Assembly (NCBI GenBank): GCA_020860865.1
Contig: JAJBTL010000360.1
Span: 4,175 to 18,269, forward strand
Direction of reading: 5' to 3'
DNA length: 14,095 bases
Origin: Planctomycetota bacterium
GTDB taxonomy: Bacteria; Planctomycetota; SZUA-567
The position numbers were made by a program, and so were the translations under genes. Positions 6,854 through 13,325 of the stretch are shown here, one piece after another. Position 1 is the first letter of the stretch; every line of letters begins with the position of its first letter. The notes beneath the pieces were generated by a model, which saw nothing but the letters and a program-made list of their open reading frames with translations, was not told the DNA's origin and did no database searches.

Positions 6854-6961
6854 GTCTCGCCGCCGTATACTTCGTCAAATAGCCTCTCGGCGTATTTTCC
6901 GCCAAAATTACCGGGCAAAAAATAAGCCGGCCGGCCATTTTTCCTCTTCTACGACGACGAT
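6854..6961 (+). repeat. Diverged intergenic repeat, copy B
   Basis: This is the partner of 5162-5271, same orientation, in the gap between the PLP-enzyme gene and nhaC. It carries ATACTTCGTCAAA at 6867-6879, the CTCTCGGC block, the CAAAAAATAAGCCGGCCG block and the TTTTTCCTCTTCT block. Beyond its right end, GAAGTT/AACTTC (6964-6969 and 6977-6982) forms a 6-bp inverted repeat just after the PLP-enzyme stop. Confidence 0.7.
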
Positions 6962-6997
6962 TCGAAGTTAGAGAACAACTTCTCGACAATTTCGGTA

Positions 6998-8182
6998 CTA
7001 CGGGATAAGCGTCAGGGAATCGAAAGCCTGCTCGAGATCGGCGATGAGGCTGTCCGCGCTTTCGAGCCCGCAGTGCATGCGGATAAGGCCCCGGTCGAGC
7101 CGAAGAAAGTCCAGTTCCTCCTGAGCGGCCGTGTACACCGGAACAAGGGCCAGGCTTTCAAAGCCGCCCCAAGAGCATCCCTTGGCGAACAGCTTCAGCT
7201 TGTTGACAAAGGCGGGGCCATTTTCAGGAGCGCCCTTCAGGACAAAACTGAGAAGGCCGCTGGAACCGCTCTGCTGGCGTTGTATCAGTTCGTACTGCGG
7301 GTGGGACTGGAGACCCGGATAAAAGACCTTTGCCACCTTGTCGTGATCCTGGAGAAAGCGGGCCACCGTCATGGCTGTTTCCTGATGGCGCCGGAGCCTC
7401 ACGTCGAGGGTGCGCATGCCCCGAATGACCAGCCATGCCTCCATGGGACCGATGACGGCGCCAAGCCACTCCCGGAGAGTCGATTTGATTCGGTGTATCA
7501 ACTCCACATCATTCGAGACAAGGACGCCGCCCATCAAATCGCTGTGCCCGCCGAGATACTTGGTCAGCGTGTGCATGACGATGTCGATACCGAAGTCGAG
7601 CGGTTTCTGAAACAGGGGTGTGCAATAGGTGTTGTCGATATAGGTCTTGACGCCGCGCCGTTTGGCAACGGCGGCGACGGCGGCGAGGTCGACCACGGAA
7701 AAGACGAATGTGGCCGGGCTTTCAAGAATGATAAGGGCGGTATCCGGTGTTATTGCTTTGTCGATTTCCTCCACCGAGTCGCCGCCCACATAGGTGACGC
7801 TCATATTGAGGCACGGGACGCAGTAGCCGTTCAGGAACCGTTTCACCGGCTGGTACACATCCCGCATACAGAGTACATGACTGCCCGCCTTGCAGGTGGC
7901 GAGTATTGCCGCGGAGGCGGCTGCCATCCCGGACGAGAACAGGGCACCCTCGGCACCGCCCTCGAGGCGGGCAATCTTCCGCTCCGCAATCACCGTGGTC
8001 GGGTTCGACGCCCGTCCGTAATAGAACTGTTTGCCGTCCAGCGGGTCGACATTGAAGTAGTCCTCGACGGTGTCGAAGACATGGAGTGAAGTCATGAAAA
8101 CAGGCGGGACAAGGGCGCCCAGATAGTTTTTCGGCTCTTCGCCAAAATGGGTGAGCGCCAGGATATCGTCGTCGGTGGGCAT
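6998..8182 (-). CDS. Trans-sulfuration family PLP enzyme (cystathionine lyase / methionine gamma-lyase type)
   Basis: The product is a 394-residue member of the Cys/Met-metabolism PLP-dependent enzymes, which includes cystathionine gamma-synthase, cystathionine beta- and gamma-lyases and methionine gamma-lyase. Visible active-site elements are YYGRASNPT (Tyr55 and Arg57, phosphate contacts from the neighbouring subunit), SSGMAA (83-88), the cofactor-pairing Asp183 in YIDNTYCTP, the Schiff-base Lys208 in HTLTKYLGGHSD, and Arg368 in LIRMHCGLE (substrate carboxylate). CSWGGFESL resembles the beta-lyase (MetC) form, but the exact reaction is not decidable. I chose the ATG at 8182-8180 because GGGAGG lies 8 nt upstream. 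An in-frame TTG 24 nt earlier (8206) has no such support. The gene has a strong promoter and a leader of about 220 nt, and runs divergently from the AraC-GNAT gene. Confidence 0.92.
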   Translation of the reverse strand: MPTDDDILALTHFGEEPKNYLGALVPPVFMTSLHVFDTVEDYFNVDPLDGKQFYYGRASNPTTVIAERKIARLEGGAEGALFSSGMAAASAAILATCKAGSHVLCMRDVYQPVKRFLNGYCVPCLNMSVTYVGGDSVEEIDKAITPDTALIILESPATFVFSVVDLAAVAAVAKRRGVKTYIDNTYCTPLFQKPLDFGIDIVMHTLTKYLGGHSDLMGGVLVSNDVELIHRIKSTLREWLGAVIGPMEAWLVIRGMRTLDVRLRRHQETAMTVARFLQDHDKVAKVFYPGLQSHPQYELIQRQQSGSSGLLSFVLKGAPENGPAFVNKLKLFAKGCSWGGFESLALVPVYTAAQEELDFLRLDRGLIRMHCGLESADSLIADLEQAFDSLTLIP

Positions 8183-8402
8183 GCCGGATGCCTCCCTTCT
8201 CTTCAAGAGGGTACAATGGCTTCACAATGCGGTTTATGGGCATTTCTCGTGACTCACTGACGTGGCGGTAGCGGCCGGCGTCAGTGCATGATCGCTTCAA
8301 AGGAAAATATGCGGCGTAAGGAACGCGGTATCGCGTGCAACCGGAGGTGTCTCTCTGTAATCAAACTGCCTAATGGTTCTGTGGCTGGGTGGTTGGACCA
8401 CT
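8183..8402 (-). promoter_or_regulatory. Long structured 5' leader of the PLP-enzyme gene
   Basis: With the promoter at 8409-8436, the transcript should have about 220 nt before the start codon, unusually long for a metabolic gene. It contains a CACTGACG/CGTCAGTG stem (8255-8262 and 8279-8286, loop 16 nt), a CGCG-GTAT-CGCG palindrome (8325-8336) and a CCTCC run (about 8341-8347) able to pair with the GGGAGG ribosome-binding site. CCCT/AGGG pairing next to that site is also possible. This suggests translation-level control, but no known riboswitch consensus (SAM, SAH, T-box) is matched. Confidence 0.45.
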
Positions 8403-8408
8403 CAGTGT

Positions 8409-8436
8409 ACTATACATTCATAATTGCCATAGTCAA
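8409..8436 (-). promoter_or_regulatory. Strong sigma70-type promoter for the PLP-enzyme gene
   Basis: On the minus strand, TTGACT (8436-8431) is followed by a 16-bp spacer and TATAGT (8414-8409). Each box matches consensus at five of six positions. It is the best promoter in the window and predicts a start near 8402. Confidence 0.75.
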
Positions 8437-8748
8437 GTCGGTTCAATAAAAATTGTGGTGATATTTTGTTGTCGGGAGGCTGGCGTACAGCTATACCAAA
8501 GCCACTTGGACTTTCGGGGGTATATATCCCAAAACCGAAGCGCGCATGGAAGTGTGGTGGAAAAAGCCGAATTTTCAGCGCGCTTAGGTGTACGGTGAGG
8601 ATGGCACCATACTGAAAAGTATATGCGCGATCAGCGGCAGTCGGGTTGAACCACGACAGAAAATTGCGATTGGCCAACAAAACAGCAAGATGGATGAAAA
8701 CCGCGTCCAGCCGTTCTATAGAATACAACCTCGGTGAGAGAGAACCGC
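8437..8748. other. Lower-GC intergenic stretch without a recognisable gene
   Basis: This 312-bp stretch lies between the minus-strand promoter and the AraC-GNAT start and is visibly richer in A/T than its flanks. No frame gives a convincing protein: open frames of 69 (+) and 108 (-) residues lack good starts and resemble nothing I know. A perfect 8-bp inverted repeat, AAGCGCGC (8538-8545) and GCGCGCTT (8578-8585), has a 32-nt loop. A weak -10-like TAGAAT (8719-8724) could serve the AraC-GNAT gene. Confidence 0.5.
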
Positions 8749-9612
8749 ATGTCCGTATCCCGTTACGACGTCGACCGCATTGAAAAAGCCGTTGACTACA
8801 TGGAGAACCACTTGTCCGAAGCGCCGGACATCGCGGCGGTGGCCCGGGCGGCGCATTGCTCGAAATACCATTTCCACCGCATTTTTTCCGCAGCGGTGGG
8901 ACTGACCGTTCACGACTACCTGGTTCGTCGGAGGCTGACGGAAGCGGCGCGGGAACTCACGGCCGGCCGCAGGCCGATACTCCACATCGCCCTCGCCGCC
9001 GGTTACGGCAGCCAGCAGGCCTTCACCGACGCCTTCACGGCGATGTATAAAAAACCGCCGAACCGGTTCAGGCGCGAGGCATCGTTCTACCCGCTCCAGT
9101 TGCCGCTCAGGCTGAACGGCGACTTTGCGGCACTGCGGGACGGCTCCGGGCCGTGGCGGGCCGTTCCGGCCGGCCCGGCCGACACCCCCGGCTGGATGGA
9201 CCTGGTGCGGCTGGTCGTCAACGGGTTTCCGAACCTCCAGGAAGACGAGTACGCCCGGTCCCTCCGGGACGCCATCCGGAACGGCCAGGCCTATATCATG
9301 CGGGACGGTTCGACCGCCGCCGGCGTCCTCATGGTCTGCCGCGAAGCAGGCAGCATCGACTTTATGGGCATTCACCCGTTCTACAGAAATACCGGCATTG
9401 CCGCCGCCCTTGTGGATCAGGCCGACCAGATATTCCATCGGGATCGGCGGGAAATCAGCATCACCACTTTCCGGGCCGGCGACAAGGCCGACACCGGCCA
9501 ACGCGACACCTACGCAAGCCTCGGCTTCAAGGAAGCGGATCTCCTCACCGAGTTCGGCTACCCGACACAACGTTTTGTCCTCAAGCGAAAAGGAAAAAAG
9601 AGAAAACGATGA
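8749..9612 (+). CDS. AraC-type regulator fused to a GNAT acetyltransferase domain
   Basis: The 287-residue protein starts with an AraC/XylS double helix-turn-helix at about 8-108. It has the first helix pair around IAAVARAAHCSKYHFHRIF (28-46) and the family signature ILHIALAAGYGSQQAFTDAFTAMYKKPPNRFR across 77-108. Residues 115-180 link to a GNAT-like domain at about 181-280, with the acetyl-CoA-binding loop in MGIHPFYRNTGIAAALVD (206-223; R-N-T-G-I-A resembles R-x-x-G-x-G/A) and a late ASLGFKEADLL segment typical of GNAT C-termini. AraC domains usually sit at the C-terminus, so this order is the reverse of the classic one. The ATG at 8749 follows a GAGAGAG run; an upstream GTG at 8734 lacks a site. 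The stop overlaps the MATE start (ATGA), so the pair is one unit, probably for sensing, acetylating and exporting a toxic compound. That role is inference. Confidence 0.85.
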   Translation: MSVSRYDVDRIEKAVDYMENHLSEAPDIAAVARAAHCSKYHFHRIFSAAVGLTVHDYLVRRRLTEAARELTAGRRPILHIALAAGYGSQQAFTDAFTAMYKKPPNRFRREASFYPLQLPLRLNGDFAALRDGSGPWRAVPAGPADTPGWMDLVRLVVNGFPNLQEDEYARSLRDAIRNGQAYIMRDGSTAAGVLMVCREAGSIDFMGIHPFYRNTGIAAALVDQADQIFHRDRREISITTFRAGDKADTGQRDTYASLGFKEADLLTEFGYPTQRFVLKRKGKKRKR

Positions 9613-10968
9613 CCGCCACAACGTCTGAAACCGCGTCCGCTCCGGACAGTCCGCTGTCCGTCCCCGTCACCCCGCTGTCCCTTCTCCGCTTCGCCTTCCC
9701 GACCATGTTCATGATGGTGTTTTACGGCCTCTACACCATCGTCGACACCATTTCGTGTCCCGTTTCGTCAACACGAACGCCCTCTCCGCCATGAACATCG
9801 TCACACCGGCCATCAACATCATCGTCGGCCTCGGCGCCATGCTGGCGGCGGGCGGCACCGCCATCATCGGCCGGAAGCTGGGCGCGGGCAGTGCGACGGA
9901 GGCGCGGAGCGACCTGACCCAACTCACCCTGACGGGCGCCGTTCTCGGCTTCGTCATCGCCGTGGCCGGCACGCTCTTCTTGGACGATATCATCCTCGGA
10001 CTCGGCGCCAGCGACATCCTCCAGCCCTACGCCCGCGACTACCTGTCCATTCTCCTCCTCTTCACCCCGGCGAGTATGGTGCAGGTACTGTTTTCGATGT
10101 TCTTCATCGCCGCCGGCCGGCCCGGCCTCGGCATGGTCGTCGGCGTCCTCGGCGGTGTCGTGAACGCGGTTTCGACTACCTGTTCATCGTCGAACTCCAC
10201 ATGGGCATCGCCGGCGCCGCCGTGGCCACCGGCATGGGCTATATGGTGCCGGCACTGATCGGCCTGGTGTTTTTCTTCCGGAACCGGGACGGCGCCCTCC
10301 ATTTCGGCGCCATGCGGTTCAGCCTCGCCGTCCTTGGTGAAAGCTGCTACAACGGATCGTCCGAGATGGTCAGCCAGTTGTCCGCCGCCGTCACCACCTT
10401 TTTCTTCAACGCCGTCATGCTCCGGATCCTGGCCGAGGACGGCGTTGCCGCCATTACCATCATGATCTATTCCCAGTTCCTCCTGACCACCCTATTTATC
10501 GGGTTTTCCATGGGAGTGGCGCCGATTGTCAGCTTCAACTACGGGAGTGGCGACCGGGACCGGCTCCGGACCCTCCGGCGGTTGTGCTACACCATCGTCG
10601 CCGTCATGTCCGTCGTCATCTTCACGACCGTGGCGGTCGGGAGCCCGTTCCTCCTCGACCTGTTTTCGCCGCGCGGCACCGCCGTCTTCGCCGCTGCGGA
10701 AAACGGATTCTCATTTTTTCAATACAGCTTTCTTCTTTGCGGCATCAATATCTTCACCTCCGCCTTCTTCACCGCTTTGTCGAACGGCCTGGTTGCGGCG
10801 ATTAGCTCTTCTTCCCGCACCTTTATTTTTATCATGATTGGCCTGATGCTCCTGCCGGATCTCCTCGGCGTCAACGGCGTGTGGCTCACCGTGCCGCTGG
10901 CGGAACTGATCAGCTTTGTTCTCTCCCTTGTCATGCTCGTATCCAACCGGAGACGTTACGGCTATTGA
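9609..10968 (+). pseudogene. MATE-family efflux transporter, disrupted by two frameshifts
   Basis: Joined across three frames, the product would be 453 residues, the normal MATE length of about 440-480, with about 12 membrane segments. MATE proteins export drugs or metabolites using Na+ or H+. Frame 1 starts at the ATG overlapping the AraC-GNAT stop, reads RFAFPTMFMMVFYGLYTIVDTI, then goes off and stops at 9792-9794. Frame 2 resumes FVSRFVNTNALSAMNIVTP from 9752 to about 10171. Frame 3 resumes FDYLFIVELHMGIAGAAVAT from 10171 and ends at the TGA (10966-10968). Both breaks fall at TTTCG (9751-9755 and 10170-10174), and each is repaired by one extra T. The second would be after about residue 188, the first after 48. 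No other damage is visible and codon bias is intact, so this is either very recent decay or sequencing error. Confidence 0.88.
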
Positions 10969-10991
10969 CTGTATCACTGACCGGTGCCACG

Positions 10992-11028
10992 AAAAAAGCG
11001 ACTCCGACGATTCGGAGTCGCTTTTTTT
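10992..11028. terminator. Intrinsic terminator between the MATE gene and the MCP gene
   Basis: A6 (10992-10997) precedes a perfect 10-bp stem, GCGACTCCGA (10998-11007) with TCGGAGTCGC (11012-11021), around a 4-nt loop. A T7 tract follows (11022-11028). The flanking A and T runs make it work on both strands, ending the convergent MATE and MCP transcripts. Confidence 0.93.
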
Positions 11029-11079
11029 GGGAAGTATCGCCGTGTGTACGTACTGCGACCGCGAGTAGGTTTAGTGCGG

Positions 11080-13029
11080 TCAAAAACCGTCGTCGCTGTC
11101 CAATGGGATCACGTCGTTGGCGTTCACCGTCATCGCCGGTTCCGTCCGTAGCGCCGGTCGCGGCGGCGGCGGCGGAAGCTGCCTGGTGACGGTCCGCATC
11201 ACCGGCCGCGAGGCCGGCGCGGCGGCACGGCCGGCGGCGGCACCGTATCCGGAAGTGTGTCCGGCGCCGCTCCGGGGCGGAATTTTGGCGCCGCGTCCCT
11301 CTATGAGGGTGACCAGCCTGAGGACGGTGTCATTGAGGCCGTGGGTCTGTTCGGCCAGGCCGCCGGCGGCGTCGGCCGACTGCATCGACATCTTGGCGAT
11401 GTGCTGGGTGGCGGCGTCTAGGCGGGCCATGGCCTGGTTGATCTGGTTGACGCCGTCGGCCTGGTCCTGGGTCGCTTCGGCAATGTTCCCGATAAGGGTG
11501 CCGATGGACTCCGATCCTTCCCGAATCGCCTCGAACTCGGCCTCGAGCCGCTCCGCCACCCTGGCTCCGTTCTGCACGCTCTCCACCGTCGACTGAATAA
11601 GAGATCCGGTATCCCGGGCGGCGGTGGCGGACCGGCCGGCCAAATTCCGCACTTCGTCCGCGACCACGGCAAAGCCCTTCCCGGCCTCGCCGGCCCGGGC
11701 CGCCTCCACCGCCGCGTTGAGGGCGAGGAGGTTAGTCTGGAAGGCGATGGCTTCGATTGTTTTAATGATGTTCGATATTTCGTCCGACTTGTTACTGATG
11801 TCCTCCATGGCGGCGGCCATTTCCTTCATCGCCTCGCCTTCCCGGCGGACGCGATCCACCGTCTCCGCCGTGATGGACCTGGTCTCGGTGGCGTGTTCGG
11901 CGTTCCGGCTGGTGACGCTGGCCATTTCCTCGAGGGCGGCGCCGGTCTGTTCCAGGGTGGCGGTCTGGCTGGCGGTGCTTTCGGCCAGGGACGACGACGT
12001 GCTCGACAGGGACGTCCCGGAATCCTCGACCCCTTCCGACGCATTCCGCAGTTCCCGGATAATCCGTTTCACCGGCCGGGTGATGGACGTGGTTATGAGG
12101 GTGGCGAGAAGGATACCGGCGATGCCGGCGAGGATGGCCAGGGTGGACGAACTGGCGAGGGCGTTCCTGACCTGGCGGGTGGTGATGTGGGAACTGTCGG
12201 CGATACTCGACATGCCGTCGGCGGACAGCCCTTCGGCGGTGCGGAGAAGATCCGCGTACACCCGCTGGCGGGTGGCGACCGCCGTGTTCATCGCCACCGT
12301 CCGGGCATGGATGGAATCGACATAGCTGTTCCATTGGCCGATGTTCTCGAGGAGGGCGTTGCAGCGGGCTATCCAGATTTCCAGTTTGGTGCCGGCGCGC
12401 ATGCCTTCGATACTTTTCTGGATTGCCGCCATCATCTCCCTGGCCTCGTTGTAGAGGATGGTCTGGCGTTCCTGATCCCGGGAGGCCTGGAGTTCGAACA
12501 TCTTCCGCCTGGCATCGCCGACGGCGGCGACAATGCCGATGCCGGCGTCGTAGCGGTCGAAGCGGCGGGTGAGGGCGGGGCCGTCCAGCCGGTCCGTTTC
12601 GGCGGCGGCGAGGGCGCGGTAGTGGCGGAAATAATCGACGATGAGTTCGCCCACGCGCTCCCCGGCCTCGGTCATCCCGGCATAAAGCGGCGTCAATTTC
12701 GACGCGTGTTCGTGGACTTCCCGGCAGGCGTCCCGGTACTGGCCGATGGCATCGCCAAGAGTGGCGGCGGACCGGGACAGGAGCGGCAGGTGACGGCCGT
12801 ATTGGTTAATCAAATCCTGCATCTGACGCTGGGCCGCGACCATGTCGTCGATGACGGAGACGGCGGCGTCGACCGCTTCCGCCGCCTGGATCTGCGGCAC
12901 AAAAGCGTCGGACTGGAGCTCGGCTTGGAGCTTGGTGGCTGAATTGAGGTAGATGTTCGCGGTGGCGATGATGATGGAGAAGAGGATCATGATAATGAAT
13001 CCCCCCATCAATTTGGTACGCAGGCTCAT
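11080..13029 (-). CDS. Methyl-accepting chemotaxis protein
   Basis: The 649-residue chemoreceptor has a first membrane helix at about 7-28. A largely helical periplasmic sensor follows at about 29-295, rich in Ala/Glu/Arg and probably a helical bundle. The second membrane helix is at about 296-316. A HAMP-like stretch starts at ITRPVKRII (316-324). The cytoplasmic coiled coil has the nearly invariant hairpin tip IEAIAFQTNLLALNAAVEAARAGEAGKGFAVVADEVRNLA, spanning 425-464, which contacts CheA and CheW. A Pro/Arg/Ala-rich tail (about 580-635) ends in NDVIPLDSDDGF; it is not the NWETF-type CheR docking motif. The start is the ATG at 13029-13027, with GGGAG just upstream; an in-frame TTG at 13086 lacks one. 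The ligand is unknown. The gene fits the motile lifestyle shown by fliW-csrA. Confidence 0.95.
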   Translation of the reverse strand: MSLRTKLMGGFIIMILFSIIIATANIYLNSATKLQAELQSDAFVPQIQAAEAVDAAVSVIDDMVAAQRQMQDLINQYGRHLPLLSRSAATLGDAIGQYRDACREVHEHASKLTPLYAGMTEAGERVGELIVDYFRHYRALAAAETDRLDGPALTRRFDRYDAGIGIVAAVGDARRKMFELQASRDQERQTILYNEAREMMAAIQKSIEGMRAGTKLEIWIARCNALLENIGQWNSYVDSIHARTVAMNTAVATRQRVYADLLRTAEGLSADGMSSIADSSHITTRQVRNALASSSTLAILAGIAGILLATLITTSITRPVKRIIRELRNASEGVEDSGTSLSSTSSSLAESTASQTATLEQTGAALEEMASVTSRNAEHATETRSITAETVDRVRREGEAMKEMAAAMEDISNKSDEISNIIKTIEAIAFQTNLLALNAAVEAARAGEAGKGFAVVADEVRNLAGRSATAARDTGSLIQSTVESVQNGARVAERLEAEFEAIREGSESIGTLIGNIAEATQDQADGVNQINQAMARLDAATQHIAKMSMQSADAAGGLAEQTHGLNDTVLRLVTLIEGRGAKIPPRSGAGHTSGYGAAAGRAAAPASRPVMRTVTRQLPPPPPRPALRTEPAMTVNANDVIPLDSDDGF

Positions 13030-13098
13030 ATGGCTCCCATCCTGAGGACAAGAATGAACCGGTTCGGCAATACTAAACAGGTTCAAACAAATAAACGA

Positions 13099-13125
13099 TG
13101 CCGCTTTTCACAATGAAAGGCGGCA
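13099..13125 (-). other. Stem-loop upstream of the MCP gene
   Basis: TGCCGCTTTTCA (13099-13110) pairs with TGAAAGGCGGCA (13114-13125) over 12 bp with one G-T pair and a 3-nt loop. On the minus strand it is followed by a T-rich run (TTTATTTGTTTG). It lies between a candidate promoter and the MCP start, so it may be a leader hairpin, or a weak terminator for the upstream gene. Confidence 0.5.
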
Positions 13126-13132
13126 ACCGTGA

Positions 13133-13160
13133 GTATTAATAGATAAAAAGAACCTGTCAA
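13133..13160 (-). promoter_or_regulatory. Candidate MCP promoter
   Basis: On the minus strand, a perfect TTGACA -35 box (13160-13155) is followed after 16 bp by TAATAC (13138-13133), only a fair -10 box. Just upstream on that strand are an imperfect inverted repeat, GGTATCT/AGATATC (13165-13181), and a perfect 7-bp one, ATGGATA/TATCCAT (13253-13273). Both are operator-like. No convincing sigma28 box is present. Confidence 0.4.
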
Positions 13161-13325
13161 TTATGGTATCTACGAGATATCAAGTCTCCGGATTGAAGCG
13201 TAGCTGGTAGAAAAAGTCAATGATTTTTCGCCCATACCGATGATTATATTTTATGGATACCCCGTATATCCATATATTCGGCGAATTTTTCCTGTCGTTG
13301 GCAGTATCGCCGAGTCCGCCTCTTC

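Noticed and set aside
8318..8336. T-box-like sequence (TACCGCG) in the PLP-enzyme leader
   Set aside because: Only the last seven bases of the T-box bulge match. The preceding UGGN, a specifier stem and a following terminator are missing, and the bases are explained by a CGCG-GTAT-CGCG palindrome.
8402..8728. 108-residue minus-strand open frame in the low-GC intergenic stretch
   Set aside because: It begins with TTG without a ribosome-binding site, overlaps the strong minus-strand promoter at its end and resembles no known protein.
9749..10175. Programmed ribosomal frameshifting in the MATE gene
   Set aside because: Neither site has a classic X-XXY-YYZ slippery heptamer in the right frame, and two successive events in one transporter gene would be unprecedented as far as I know. 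Base loss is simpler.
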